Notes: generated by a model from the sequence alone, not told the origin. A stretch of 64,000 nt of DNA from Nocardioides marmotae (GCF_013177455.1 NZ_CP053660.1:2232001-2296000), one strand, 5' to 3'. Numbered from the stretch's first letter, positions 46,086 to 55,810 are shown. Made by a program: numbers and translations.

Positions 46086-46186
46086 GAAGCCGCCTCGGGG
46101 TCGCCTCCCCGCGACCGCGGACGCCGTACCTTCTCGCTGTGGTCGGCGCGGACGGGTCGGTCCGCGTAGATCTCCACCTCCCGCTC
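46086..46186 (+). repeat. 101-bp direct repeat, right copy
   Basis: Second copy of 43291-43391, in the 380-bp region between the M28 peptidase and the lipoprotein gene. It is preceded by GCGTCCG, also found in the tRNA-Gly acceptor arm. No gene is seen in the rest of the gap. Confidence 0.9.
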
Positions 46187-46255
46187 AGGAGGGCAACCAA
46201 GCATTCCTGACTGGTGTCCCAGGTGGACGACGACAGGTGGGTGGAGAGGGTGCCG

Positions 46256-47416
46256 GTGAGACGCAGAAGCGTGGCGGCGTGGTGCGGGACACTGCTGGCG
46301 GCCACGGGTTGTTCTGCCGGAGGTGAACCGGACACCGGCCCGCCTCCCGCTCCCGAACGGTCGACAGCCTCCCCCACATCGACTCCCTCACCTCCGCGAG
46401 CCCTCGACCCGATCCCCGACGCCCTTCGGCTGCGGCTCCCGACCGCGACAGTGCCGATCCAGGGGGCTATCGACATCGACCTCATGAGCGCCGTCGCGGC
46501 CCCGACGGTCGACGAGGCACCCGTCGGGACAGCGATGCTGCTCGCGCAGCTGCTCCCCGACTCGACGGACGAGGACCGCGACACGATTCGCGTGGGCCAC
46601 CCCTACCTCATGACACGGACGGGCGACTGGCGGCAGCTCGACCTCCAGCGGTACGGCTTCGGTGCCGTCGCCTACCTGGAGCTGTCGACGGCGATCTCGT
46701 CGGACGGCCGGAAGGTGGCTCTGGCGGACCCGTCCGGGCTCGTGACGGTCGACCTCCAGAGCAACGGGTTCCGACGGTACGACCTGCCGGTGGATCACGC
46801 CGTCGCCCTGGAGTGGTCCGCGGACGGGGCGACGCTCTTCCTCAAGGACCGGACCAGTAGCAGGCGACCCTGCGGGCCGAAGGGCTGCGCCCTCGACGTG
46901 ACCACCGGCGACCTCGGTCCCGTCCCGTACGACCTCTTCCACACCACGCACGGCGGCGCGGGGCAGGCGTTCGAGGTGAAGGGGTCGGCCAGGAGCCGCC
47001 CAGCGCGGATCATCACGCACCACGCAGGCGGGACGTCCACGGTCGCTGAGCTGGGACATCGCACCTCGTCGTACACCGCTGGTGGCCCGGCTGCCGGCAG
47101 GCACGTCGCGTTCTCCCACTGCTCCGCCCGGCCCCGGGCGCGGGACAACGGCGGCGTCGTCGTGGTCGAGCCGTCGGAGGGCACGGTCGTGGCCATGCTC
47201 GCCAACGGGCAGGGGCGTCAGTGCCAGCTCGTGCCGCAGGCGTGGCTCACGGACCGCACCTTGTTGGTCGACGACTGGAGCAGCGGAGACCTCTGGCTGT
47301 GGGACGTGCCCAGCGGACGCGTCTCCACGGTGGCGACGTCACGCACGCCTCTCGTGCACGTGCAGGTCGCGCGCGAGGTCATGGCTCAGCGTTTCGCAGC
47401 GACCCTGCGTCCCTAG
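46256..47416 (+). CDS. Putative lipoprotein with propeller-like domain
   Basis: From GTG 46256 the protein has about 386 residues with signal and lipobox LAATGC, a Pro/Ser/Thr linker, then repeated strand segments (ISSDGRKVALADPSGLVTVD, LEWSADGATLFLKDR) like TolB-type beta-propeller lipoproteins. GGAGAGG lies upstream. An earlier GTG at 46214 and another at 46250 are alternatives. Likely anchored outside the membrane, partner unknown. Confidence 0.65.
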   Translation: MRRRSVAAWCGTLLAATGCSAGGEPDTGPPPAPERSTASPTSTPSPPRALDPIPDALRLRLPTATVPIQGAIDIDLMSAVAAPTVDEAPVGTAMLLAQLLPDSTDEDRDTIRVGHPYLMTRTGDWRQLDLQRYGFGAVAYLELSTAISSDGRKVALADPSGLVTVDLQSNGFRRYDLPVDHAVALEWSADGATLFLKDRTSSRRPCGPKGCALDVTTGDLGPVPYDLFHTTHGGAGQAFEVKGSARSRPARIITHHAGGTSTVAELGHRTSSYTAGGPAAGRHVAFSHCSARPRARDNGGVVVVEPSEGTVVAMLANGQGRQCQLVPQAWLTDRTLLVDDWSSGDLWLWDVPSGRVSTVATSRTPLVHVQVAREVMAQRFAATLRP

Positions 47417-47422
47417 CGCCTC

Positions 47423-47459
47423 CCGGCCCGCACCGGCCCGCACCGGCCCGCACCGGCCC
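47423..47459. repeat. Decamer tandem repeat CCGGCCCGCA, 3.7 copies
   Basis: Three complete copies and seven bases of a fourth, between the lipoprotein stop and the next gene. It is the only repeat of this unit seen here. Confidence 0.85.
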
Positions 47460-47471
47460 TAGGGTCTGCGC

Positions 47472-47768
47472 ATGGACGACGAGGCTCAGAGCCCACCACT
47501 CGGTTCGGCTGCGCCACCGACACCCCAGGAGTGGCGCGTGCGCGTCGACCTGGCCCTGTGGGGCGGAGGAGCGTTGGCCGCCGTGGGCGTCGTCGCAGGG
47601 TTGCGGATGGCCCTCGCGGACGGGGAGCAGACCACGCTGGGGGTCGCGGTCGTCGCCCTGTCGCTGCTGCTCTGGGTCCTGCTGTGGCTGACGTGTGCCG
47701 TCGCGCGGAACGTCGGCTCCCCGCAGGGCCCCGAGCCGGTCCGACCCTCCTCCCCCGGCGGCACGTAA
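47472..47768 (+). CDS. Small two-span membrane protein
   Basis: A 98-residue protein with two transmembrane helices (LWGGGALAAVGVVAGLRMAL and LGVAVVALSLLLWVLLWLTC) and Pro-rich ends. No family recognised. Located 55 bp after the lipoprotein on the same strand, so co-transcription is likely. Confidence 0.55.
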   Translation: MDDEAQSPPLGSAAPPTPQEWRVRVDLALWGGGALAAVGVVAGLRMALADGEQTTLGVAVVALSLLLWVLLWLTCAVARNVGSPQGPEPVRPSSPGGT

Positions 47769-47793
47769 CAGCCCGACGTAGAGGACCTGACGG

Positions 47794-49143
47794 TCAGCGC
47801 GGCAGCGGGGTGTCGGTGACGGTCGTGCCGGGGTCGAGCGGGTCCGTGAGGGTCGTCGGAGGCGGTGGCGCGTCCTCGGGGGCGCCGGCACGCGCGTCGG
47901 CGAGGATGTCGGGCGGGACGTGCTGCTCGAGGTAGCGCCGCCCGGCGCGGGTCGCGGGGTGCATGGCGGCCGCGGCGACACCGACGATGGCGGCGATGGT
48001 GAGCCAGCCGACGGCGCCCCACTCCATGGCGAGGAAGCCGTAGACGGCCGGCGCCCAGAACCGGCCGAGGGTGTTGCCGAGCTCGGAGACGCCCTGGTAG
48101 TCCCCGCGCCTGCGGGGGTCCATCAGCTCGGCCTCGAAGGTCCACCCCGAGGCGGAGAGGTACAGCTCGGCCCAGGTCAGCACGATGTGGCCGACGAAGA
48201 ACAGCACGACCGTGACCCAGCCGACGGTCTCGTGGGTGGCCAGGGTGACGATGCAGGTCAGCGCGAAGAAGACCGCGGAGAGGCGCACCGCGCGCAGGGC
48301 GGTGTCGATGTCGCGGATGCCGCGCGAGGTCAGCCGGGGCAGCACGATGCACATCACCGTGTTGGTGGCGAAGAGCACCGCCACGAGCTCGTGCGGAGCG
48401 TCGGTCTCCAGCACCAGCCACAGCGGGATCACCGTGTGCAGCAGCACCTGGTTCGACCACAGCACGCCGGTCAGGAACGTCACCGCCAGCCAGCTGCGGT
48501 TGCGGATCGCCGGCGGGCCCTCCGGCTTGCGGCGGGGCTCGGTCGAGCGGACGTCGTGGGAGGCGTTCGGGAGCCGGAGGATCGCCACCGCGTTGACCAG
48601 GAAGAGGACCGAGGTGAGGAGCGGGGCCCAGCGCAGCACGTCGGAGCCGAAGGCGATGGCGCCGCCGCTCAGGAACGCCCCGATGCTGAAGCCGACGTTG
48701 AGAGCCGAGTACATGTACGCCCGGGACTCCACGCGCTCGGCCGGGGGCAGCACGTCGAGGACGTACGCCCCGTGGGCGGCCCCGCCGAGGCTGCCCGCCA
48801 GCTCCATCACCACCGCCAGCGCGATGAACTGCGGGAAGCTGTCGATGAAGGGCCAGGCGAGGAACAGCGCGCCCTGCAGCACGGCGCTCAGCGACCACAT
48901 CCGCTTCGGGCCGAAGTGGTCGACGAGCTTCCCGGCCGGCACCGCGGCGAAGAAGCTGGCGATCGCCGCCACCGTGAGACCCACACCGACCTGCCCCAGC
49001 GACAACCCGAGGATGACGCCGAAGTAGACGGCCGAGCCCGCGAGGAAGGCGCCCTCCCCCGTCGCGAAGAGCAGCGACTGGACCGAGAGGCGTCCGGCGA
49101 GGGTGGACGGAGGCTTGACGTAGTTGCGGAGCGCGGTGAGCAT
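47794..49143 (-). CDS. MFS transporter
   Basis: A 449-residue protein with 12 predicted helices. Motif A variant GKLVDHFGPKRMW follows helix 2, and ASHDVRSTEPRRKPEGPPAI is the central cytoplasmic loop. The group resembles MDR/sugar-like transporters with RMW after GPK. Substrate cannot be told. ATG 49143 has AGGAGA about 13 nt upstream. It is on the opposite strand to the small membrane gene, with a 25-bp convergent gap. Confidence 0.8.
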   Translation of the reverse strand: MLTALRNYVKPPSTLAGRLSVQSLLFATGEGAFLAGSAVYFGVILGLSLGQVGVGLTVAAIASFFAAVPAGKLVDHFGPKRMWSLSAVLQGALFLAWPFIDSFPQFIALAVVMELAGSLGGAAHGAYVLDVLPPAERVESRAYMYSALNVGFSIGAFLSGGAIAFGSDVLRWAPLLTSVLFLVNAVAILRLPNASHDVRSTEPRRKPEGPPAIRNRSWLAVTFLTGVLWSNQVLLHTVIPLWLVLETDAPHELVAVLFATNTVMCIVLPRLTSRGIRDIDTALRAVRLSAVFFALTCIVTLATHETVGWVTVVLFFVGHIVLTWAELYLSASGWTFEAELMDPRRRGDYQGVSELGNTLGRFWAPAVYGFLAMEWGAVGWLTIAAIVGVAAAAMHPATRAGRRYLEQHVPPDILADARAGAPEDAPPPPTTLTDPLDPGTTVTDTPLPR

Positions 49144-49222
49144 CGCTGGAGATTCTCTCCTGGAGCACCGACATCGTCGCGCGATTTTCGGACGGCGCGC
49201 CGGGGCTCGCTCCGGCAGGCGG

Positions 49223-49759
49223 TCAGGCCCAGCGGAAGCGGTCGACCAGGCGCGCCCCGAGCGGCATCTGCCGCAGCTCGGTCACCGCGAGCAGGCCGAG
49301 CGCGGCGCCGACGACGTCGAACAGCAGGTCGTTCACGTCCGCGACGTGGCCGCCCGCCAGCGTCTGCGCGGCGACGTACTGGCTCACCTCGATCGTGAGG
49401 CTGCACGCGGTCGCCACGGCCAGCACCCGGGCGCCCGACCACCGCGGCGCGACGAGCGCCAGCAGGATCCCGACCGGGACGAAGACACCGATGTTCATCA
49501 CGGCGTCGGCGACCTCGTAGTCCGACAGCAGGTCGAGGTGGAGCGAGTCGTCCCACCGGGCGGTGCGCGCGGGCTTGTCGAGGTAGATCGGGAAGACGGT
49601 GTTCGCGACCACGCCGGCGGCGTACACGCACGCGGCGAGCGCGACCGCCGCGCGGGGCGCCGTCAGCGATCCCCGCCGGTGCAGGCGCCAGACCAGGACC
49701 ACGAGCACCACCCCGGCGAGCGGGACCACCACCGGCAGCACCGACACCTCATGGAACAT
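49223..49759 (-). CDS. VanZ-like membrane protein
   Basis: A 178-residue protein with about five helices. NTVFPIYLDKP, VMNIGVFVPVGILLAL, SLTIEVSQYV and ADVNDLLFDVVGAALGL are the ordered motifs of the VanZ-like family, whose founder raises teicoplanin resistance. The role of most members is unknown. GGAGG is placed well before the ATG at 49759. Confidence 0.8.
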   Translation of the reverse strand: MFHEVSVLPVVVPLAGVVLVVLVWRLHRRGSLTAPRAAVALAACVYAAGVVANTVFPIYLDKPARTARWDDSLHLDLLSDYEVADAVMNIGVFVPVGILLALVAPRWSGARVLAVATACSLTIEVSQYVAAQTLAGGHVADVNDLLFDVVGAALGLLAVTELRQMPLGARLVDRFRWA

Positions 49760-49912
49760 CCTGGCTCCTCCCCTCCCTGCGGGCCGCACCTGTCGACCTC
49801 GACCAGCCTGCCCGCCGGGACCGGGACGCGCCTCGGCCGGAGGTGCCGGACCGTCGGCCACAGGTACCGCGTGGGACCGGCAGCCCCGAGCTGCAGCGCT
49901 AGGTTGCGGACC

Positions 49913-50392
49913 ATGCAGGTCGTGCCGCTGACGCCCGAGCAGGCGCTGGACATCTGCACGTGGCGGTACGACCCGCCCTACGACTGCTACGACATGACCG
50001 GTGCGGACCCCGACTGGTTGCTGCAGCCGGAGTCCGGCTTCCACGCGGTGACCGCCGAGGACCGGCTGGTCGGCTTCCGCTCCTTCGGAATCGACGGGCA
50101 GGTGCCGGGCTGGAGGTACGACGACCGGGCGCTCGACACCGGAGGCGGACTGCGGCCGCAGCTGGTCGGCCGGGGGCTCGGCCGGCAGGCCATCTCCGCC
50201 GGCCTGGCGTTCGGCCGGGAGACCTTCGCGCCCCCGGCGTTCCGCGTGACCGTGGCGACGTTCAACGTGCGTGCCCTGCGGGTCGTCCGGTCCCTGGGCT
50301 TCGAGCCGGTCGGCCGGTTCGACGCCACCCACGACGGACGCAGCTTCGAGGTGCTCGTGCGTCCGGAGGTCGGCCCGGACCGAGGCGCCTGA
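49913..50392 (+). CDS. GNAT family N-acetyltransferase
   Basis: A 159-residue GNAT protein. The acetyl-CoA loop is QLVGRGLGRQAISAGLAFGR (R/QxxGxG/A type), followed by FRVTVATFNVRALRVVRSLG and a closing FEVLVR strand. The shape is like ribosomal-protein or small-molecule acetyltransferases. Substrate unknown. Start ATG 49913 has no clear ribosome binding site. Confidence 0.8.
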   Translation: MQVVPLTPEQALDICTWRYDPPYDCYDMTGADPDWLLQPESGFHAVTAEDRLVGFRSFGIDGQVPGWRYDDRALDTGGGLRPQLVGRGLGRQAISAGLAFGRETFAPPAFRVTVATFNVRALRVVRSLGFEPVGRFDATHDGRSFEVLVRPEVGPDRGA

Positions 50393-50414
50393 GCGGTCGA
50401 AAGCGCCGCGCCGG

Positions 50415-51290
50415 TCAGCGGCCGACGTCCTCCGGGAGCCGGCTCGCGAAGTAGCGCTCGAGCTCGGCGAGGGTCGCCGGGTCCAGCGCCTGCTCGGGGT
50501 CCGCGGCGATGTCGCGCTGGAGCCGTTCCCGGGCCGCGGCGTACAGCGGCGGGCTGAGCGCGGCAGGGAGGTTGGCGACGTACCAGCCGCGGAACGTGCG
50601 CGCGCCCCAGCGCTGCAGCGTCCGGGCGACCAGCCCGGGCCGGCCCCGCCGGACCCAGAAGCCGACCGCCTGGCCGAGCACGACGGCGAGCCCGAGCGCC
50701 AGCGCCATGACCGCGAGCGTGCCCACGATCTCGTCGCTCGCGAAGTTGTCGACCACGGCGAGCAGTCCGCCGTAGTAGACCGGGGTCAGCACCTCCACCT
50801 GGTCGACGTAGGGACCGATCCGCTCCGCCGTCGCGGCCAGGTCGGCGATCGAGCCCAGGTCGGGCTTGGCGCCCCACGCATCGCTGACGTGCCCCCACGC
50901 GTCGCGCGGGTTCCACGGGAGCGCGTCCCGCGCCTCGAGCACCGAGCTGTACGTCGTCTCGATGCCGCTCAGCGTCGCCGTGCTGCTCTCGATCGCCGCC
51001 TCGAGCTCCGCCTCGGGGGGCGTCTGCTCGTTGACGTAGTCGAGGGCGACCTGGATCTCCTGGCGGTGGTCCACGACGTACTCCGCGGCGCGGTAGCGCT
51101 CCATCAGGCTGGGCACCGCGGCGAGCGCGTCCTGCCCCTTGCCGCCCACCGTCTCGGCATCGCTGAGGGCGACCGCCAGGGCCGCGCCGGCGCCGTACGC
51201 CTTGATCCCGGCCTCGAGGAGCGAGCCCAGCAGGAGTCGGCCGGTCTCCAGCCGCCGCGACAGCGACGTGCGATCGGGGGCAGTTGCCAC
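50415..51290 (-). CDS. Putative membrane protein, 291 residues
   Basis: A mostly helical protein with a hydrophobic segment near residue 25-45 (LLLGSLLEAGIKAYGAGAAL) and one clear transmembrane helix (TLAVMALALGLAVVLGQAVGF). GTG 51290 is favoured by GGGAG 7 nt upstream, while the frame extends to 51368. C-terminal region LERYFASRLPEDVGR is acidic-basic mixed. No family recognised. Confidence 0.6.
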   Translation of the reverse strand: MATAPDRTSLSRRLETGRLLLGSLLEAGIKAYGAGAALAVALSDAETVGGKGQDALAAVPSLMERYRAAEYVVDHRQEIQVALDYVNEQTPPEAELEAAIESSTATLSGIETTYSSVLEARDALPWNPRDAWGHVSDAWGAKPDLGSIADLAATAERIGPYVDQVEVLTPVYYGGLLAVVDNFASDEIVGTLAVMALALGLAVVLGQAVGFWVRRGRPGLVARTLQRWGARTFRGWYVANLPAALSPPLYAAARERLQRDIAADPEQALDPATLAELERYFASRLPEDVGR

Positions 51291-51390
51291 AGGGAGTCTC
51301 CCGGGAGGTTCGCGGCCGAGCCGCTGAGGTACGTCGACCTCCCCGTTGCCCCCTCGCGTGGATCTCAACGGGTCCGGGGACCCCCGCGAC

Positions 51391-52080
51391 CTAGTGCAGG
51401 CCGGACCAGGCGGAGACGTCGAGCCCCCAGTCCTTCGCGAGCCGCTCGGCCTGCGGGCGGTACATCACCTGCAGCGACTCCTTCAGGCCCGGCGTCCAGT
51501 CCCACTCGGCCTGCGAGGAGGAGCCGGAGGCGCGCTCGACCTCCGCGAGCGGGACGGGGTCGACGCCGATCCGGCGCCACACCTCGTCGACCGCGGCCTG
51601 GGGGTCGCGGCGTACGACCTCATAGACCATGACGTGCATCCGGTCGCGGCCGACGGCGGCGGCCCAGGCGTCGAGCTGGTCGGCGTAGAAGCCGCTCCAG
51701 GTCTGGATGGTGATCGGGACCGGGTAGGGCCAGGACTTCCCGCGGGTGGCGGCGAGCCGCATCGCGGAGCGGAACCGCTCGACCGGGTCGCGCAGCAGCA
51801 CCAGCACCGGCGCGTCGGGGACGAGCCGGGCGGCGGTCGCGGGAGCGGAGGCGTGGCGGAGGTACTGCGGGGTCCAGTCACCCCGGTGCACCCCGTCGGC
51901 GGGGAAGAGGTCGAGGTACTCGTGGGCCTCGACCCGCCCGTCGGCCACCTTGTGCAGGAGCTGCTGCTCCTTCTTGCCGTTGGTCCCGAGCCCCACCGCG
52001 GGGTGCTGGGTCAGCAGGTCGGTGAACCAGGTCGTGCCACTGCGCTGGGCGCCGATCCCCAACCATGCCGGTGCGCTCAT
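51391..52080 (-). CDS. Sulfotransferase family protein
   Basis: A 229-residue PAPS-dependent sulfotransferase-like protein. The 5'-phosphosulfate loop is IGAQRSGTTWFTDLLTQHP near the N-terminus, and VLVLLRDPVERFRSAMRLAA supplies the 3'-phosphate-binding RxxxxxxxS motif. The acceptor is unknown. ATG 52080 begins the fold. Divergent from tldD with an 81-bp gap. Confidence 0.8.
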   Translation of the reverse strand: MSAPAWLGIGAQRSGTTWFTDLLTQHPAVGLGTNGKKEQQLLHKVADGRVEAHEYLDLFPADGVHRGDWTPQYLRHASAPATAARLVPDAPVLVLLRDPVERFRSAMRLAATRGKSWPYPVPITIQTWSGFYADQLDAWAAAVGRDRMHVMVYEVVRRDPQAAVDEVWRRIGVDPVPLAEVERASGSSSQAEWDWTPGLKESLQVMYRPQAERLAKDWGLDVSAWSGLH

Positions 52081-52161
52081 GGGGAGCACCCTAACGAGCC
52101 GCCACCCCGCCCCACGCAAACCGGTCGCCCCGTTGTCGGTGCGCCCCACTAGGGTCACGCC

Positions 52162-53703
52162 ATGAGCCAGCCGGGTCTCGATCCCACCTTCCTCGCCCTC
52201 CCCCACCGCCAGCTCGGCGACGTGGCGCTGAGCCGGGCGCGCGAGCTCGGCGCGAGCCACGCCGAGTTCCGCTTCGAGCGGGTGCGCTACCAGAACCTCG
52301 GCGTCCGCGACGGCGCCCTCCAGGGCGCCAGCGACGCCGAGGACCTCGGCTTCGCGGTCCGCGTCGTCCACCGCGGCGCGTGGGGCTTCGCCTCCGGCGT
52401 GGTGCTCACCCCCGCGGAGGCCGTCCGGGTCGCCGAGACCGCGATCCAGGTCGCGCAGGTCGCCGCCGCGATGACGCCGGTGCCGGTGGAGCTGGCGCCC
52501 GAGCCCGTGTACGACGACGTCACCTGGGTCTCCGCCTTCGAGATCGACCCCTTCTCCGTGCCCGTCGCGGAGAAGGCCGCCCTGCTCATCGACTGGACCC
52601 GCCGGCTGCGCGCCGGCGCGGCCGTCGACCACGCCAGCGCCCACCTCCAGCAGGTCGACGAGCACAAGTACTACGCCGACCTCGCCGGCACCCGCACCAC
52701 CCAGCGCCGGGTCCGGCTCCAGCCCTCCTTCGAGGCGATGGGCGCCGGCGCGGACACCTTCGACTCGATGGCGAGCATCGCGCCGCCGGTCGGCCGCGGC
52801 TACGAGTACCTCGTCGGCGGCTCCGCCGGGCCGCTGTGGGACTGGGACGCCGAGCTCGCCGAGGTCCCCGAGCTGCTCGCCGAGAAGCTGAAGGCGCCCA
52901 GCGTCGAGGCCGGCACCTACGACCTGGTCATCCACCCCTCGAACCTCTGGCTGACCATCCACGAGTCGATCGGCCACGCCACCGAGCTCGACCGCGCGCT
53001 GGGCTACGAGGCCAACTACGCCGGCACCAGCTTCGCGACCTACGACCAGCTCGGCACCCTGCAGTACGGCAGCCCGGTCATGAACGTCACCGGCGACCGC
53101 ACCGTCGAGCACGGCCTGGCGACCACCGGGTACGACGACGAGGGCGTCGCCACCCAGCGGTGGGACATCGTCCGCGACGGCGTGCTCGTCGGCTACCAGC
53201 TCGACCGGCCGATGGCCGCGATGAAGCCCGAGCTCGCCGGACCCGAGCACCCGCAGGGCCGCTCGAACGGCTGCGCGTACGCCGACTCCCCCGGCCACAT
53301 CCCGATCCAGCGGATGGCCAACGTCTCTCTCCAGCCCGCCCCCGACGGGCCGAGCACCCAGGAGCTGATCAGCCGGGTCGAGCGCGGGCTCTACGTCGTG
53401 GGCGACAAGTCGTGGAGCATCGACATGCAGCGCTACAACTTCCAGTTCACCGGCCAGCGGTTCCACGCCATCCGCGACGGCGAGATCGTCGGCCAGGTGC
53501 GCGACGCGGCGTACCAGTCCACGACCACGGACTTCTGGGGCTCGATGGAGGCCGTCGGCGGCCCCGACACGTGGGTCCTCGGCGGGGCGTTCAACTGCGG
53601 CAAGGCCCAGCCCGGCCAGGTCGCGGCGGTCAGCCACGGCTGCCCGACCGCGCTCTTCCGCGACGTCCGGATCCTCAACACCACCGACGAGGCAGGCAAC
53701 TGA
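52162..53703 (+). CDS. tldD: Metalloprotease TldD
   Basis: A 513-residue TldD subunit. The zinc motif HESIGHATELDRALGYEANY (HExxxH) is present near residue 271 with a distal cysteine in AFNCGKAQPG. TldD/TldE form a heterodimeric protease that processes peptides such as microcin precursors or CcdA in other bacteria. ATG 52162 begins the domain. The adjacent tldE overlaps by one base. Confidence 0.92.
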   Translation: MSQPGLDPTFLALPHRQLGDVALSRARELGASHAEFRFERVRYQNLGVRDGALQGASDAEDLGFAVRVVHRGAWGFASGVVLTPAEAVRVAETAIQVAQVAAAMTPVPVELAPEPVYDDVTWVSAFEIDPFSVPVAEKAALLIDWTRRLRAGAAVDHASAHLQQVDEHKYYADLAGTRTTQRRVRLQPSFEAMGAGADTFDSMASIAPPVGRGYEYLVGGSAGPLWDWDAELAEVPELLAEKLKAPSVEAGTYDLVIHPSNLWLTIHESIGHATELDRALGYEANYAGTSFATYDQLGTLQYGSPVMNVTGDRTVEHGLATTGYDDEGVATQRWDIVRDGVLVGYQLDRPMAAMKPELAGPEHPQGRSNGCAYADSPGHIPIQRMANVSLQPAPDGPSTQELISRVERGLYVVGDKSWSIDMQRYNFQFTGQRFHAIRDGEIVGQVRDAAYQSTTTDFWGSMEAVGGPDTWVLGGAFNCGKAQPGQVAAVSHGCPTALFRDVRILNTTDEAGN

Positions 53704-55094
53704 TGGCGACCACCACCCCGCAGGACCTGGTCGAGCACGCGCTCGCCGCGACCGGCGCCGACGAATGCCTGGTCATCGTCCGCGACCGCACCAGCGCCAA
53801 CCTGCGCTGGGCCGGCAACACCCTGACCACCAACGGCGTCATGCACGGCCTCGACGTCACCGTCGTCTCCTTCGTCCGGCAGGCCGGCGGCACCAGCGCG
53901 GGCTCGGTCTCCGGCAGCGCGACCGACCCGGCGCAGATGAGCGCGCTCGTCGCCGCCGCCGACGCCGCCGCCCGGGCAGCCGAGCCCGCCGAGGACGCCG
54001 CTGAGCTCGTCCGCGACCGCACCTCGCCGGACTGGGCCGACGAGCCGGTCCGCACCGGCATCGGTGTCTACGACGCGTTCGCACCCGCGCTCGGCGAGGC
54101 GTTCGGCCGGGCCGGGGCGGCCGGCCGCGTGCTCTACGGCTTCGTCAACCACGAGCTGACCACCACCTACCTCGGTTCGACCACCGGCCTGCGGCTGCGC
54201 CACGTCCAGCCCACCGGCCACTACGGCTGCACCGGCAAGACCAGCGACCTGACCCAGAGCGCCTGGGTCGGCGGCGCGACCCGCGACTTCGCCGACGTCG
54301 ACGCGCTCGCGATGGACGCCGAGCTCGAGCAGCGACTCGGCTGGGGCAAGCGCCGCGTGGACCTCCCCGCCGGCCGGTACGACACCGTCCTGCCGCCGAG
54401 CGCGGTGGCCGACCTGATGATCGACGCCTACTGGTACGCCGGCGCCCGGGTCGCCCACGAGGGCCAGTCGGTCTACAGCCGCCGGGGCGGCGGCACCCGC
54501 GTCGGCGAGCGGATCGCCCGCGAGGGGGTCCACCTGCTCTCCGACCCGGCCTACCCGGGCCTGGAGTGCTCGCCGTTCGTCGTCGCCTCCTCCTCGGGCA
54601 ACGAGTCCTCGGTCTTCGACAACGGCCTGCCGCTCGGCCGCACCGACTGGGTCCGCGACGGCGAGCTGACCGCGCTGCTCCAGACGCGGCACTCCGCGGC
54701 GATGACCGCCCTGCCGGTGACGCCCGCGGTCGACAACCTGGTGCTCGACGTCGACGGCGGGGCCGGCAGCACGCAGGACCTGGTCGCGGGTGTGGAGCGC
54801 GGGCTGCTGCTGACCTGCCTGTGGTACATCCGCGAGGTCGACCCGCAGACGCTCCTGCTCACCGGCCTGACCCGCGACGGGGTCTACCTCGTCGAGGGCG
54901 GCGAGATCACCGGCGCGGTCAACAACTTCCGCTGGAACGAGAGCCCCGTCGACCTGCTGCGGCGCTTCACCCACGCGGGCGCGACCGTGCCGAGCTTCAG
55001 CCGCGAGTGGGGCGACGACTACTTCAGCCGCACCGCCACCCCGGCGCTGCGGGTGCCGGACTTCAACATGTCCAGCGTCTCCCAGGCCATGTGA
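53703..55094 (+). CDS. tldE: Metalloprotease TldE/PmbA-like subunit
   Basis: A 463-residue PmbA/TldE homologue lacking the HExxxH zinc motif, as expected for this structural partner. It ends in the family motif FSREWGDDYFSRTATPALRV, then PDFNMSSVSQAM. ATG overlaps the last base of the tldD stop, so the two are translationally coupled. A 44-residue C-terminal copy of this gene is found at 43392-43526. Confidence 0.92.
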   Translation: MATTTPQDLVEHALAATGADECLVIVRDRTSANLRWAGNTLTTNGVMHGLDVTVVSFVRQAGGTSAGSVSGSATDPAQMSALVAAADAAARAAEPAEDAAELVRDRTSPDWADEPVRTGIGVYDAFAPALGEAFGRAGAAGRVLYGFVNHELTTTYLGSTTGLRLRHVQPTGHYGCTGKTSDLTQSAWVGGATRDFADVDALAMDAELEQRLGWGKRRVDLPAGRYDTVLPPSAVADLMIDAYWYAGARVAHEGQSVYSRRGGGTRVGERIAREGVHLLSDPAYPGLECSPFVVASSSGNESSVFDNGLPLGRTDWVRDGELTALLQTRHSAAMTALPVTPAVDNLVLDVDGGAGSTQDLVAGVERGLLLTCLWYIREVDPQTLLLTGLTRDGVYLVEGGEITGAVNNFRWNESPVDLLRRFTHAGATVPSFSREWGDDYFSRTATPALRVPDFNMSSVSQAM

Positions 55095-55141
55095 GCCGCA
55101 GGCGAGCGGAACCGGTGCGCCGCCGCGGGCGTCGCACCGGC

Positions 55142-55810
55142 ATGCGCTCCTCCCGCCTCGCCGTCGCGCTCCTGGCCGGCGGTGTCCTGCTCGCGGGCTG
55201 CACCGGCACGGGTGGCGGCGAGGGCGGCGGGGGCGAGGCGTCGTGCGCGGCCGTCCTGGAGATCGACGGACGGACCTACCTCGGCCACGGCGACCTGCGC
55301 CGCGAGCCGGCGGTCACCGGCCGCAACCTCGAGGCGCTCGTGCCCGGGTGCGACGACACCGGCGGGCAGGACGATCCGGAGCCGGCGCGGACGGCCCGGG
55401 CGCAGGAGCTCGCGGACGTGCCCGCCGCCGTCGCGGTGCTGCTCGACGGGAGCGTCTACGTGCGCGAGGGCGAGGATCTCCCGCCGGCCGCGCGCGCCTG
55501 GTTCGACTCGCCGACCTGCGAGCACGCGGGCGTGGTCGAGCTGACCGGCGCCTGGCTGGGGGTGACCGGCCCGCACGAGGCGCAGTTCGACGGCGACATC
55601 CGGCCGCCGTACCGGATCGAGGTCGCGGTCACCGCCGGCCAGGCGGCGTACCTCGGCACGACGCTGCGGCTCCAGGTCACCGCCGCGACCGACCCACTGC
55701 TCGGGCCCGACGACGTGCGCGAGACGTTGTGGACCGGTGGCGAGGTGAGCGCGCGGGTGCGCTGCGACGGGGACCGGTTCGTGGCGACGGCCGTGCGGTC
55801 AGCCGGGTAG
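55142..55810 (+). CDS. Putative lipoprotein, 222 residues
   Basis: Signal peptide with lipobox LLAGC, a Gly-rich linker, then an unassigned domain with cysteines at ASCAAVLEID, VPGCDD, TCEHAG and VRCDGD, which could form two disulfides. It follows tldE by 47 bp. The last 12 bp overlap the convergent CYTH-CHAD gene. Function unknown. Confidence 0.65.
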   Translation: MRSSRLAVALLAGGVLLAGCTGTGGGEGGGGEASCAAVLEIDGRTYLGHGDLRREPAVTGRNLEALVPGCDDTGGQDDPEPARTARAQELADVPAAVAVLLDGSVYVREGEDLPPAARAWFDSPTCEHAGVVELTGAWLGVTGPHEAQFDGDIRPPYRIEVAVTAGQAAYLGTTLRLQVTAATDPLLGPDDVRETLWTGGEVSARVRCDGDRFVATAVRSAG

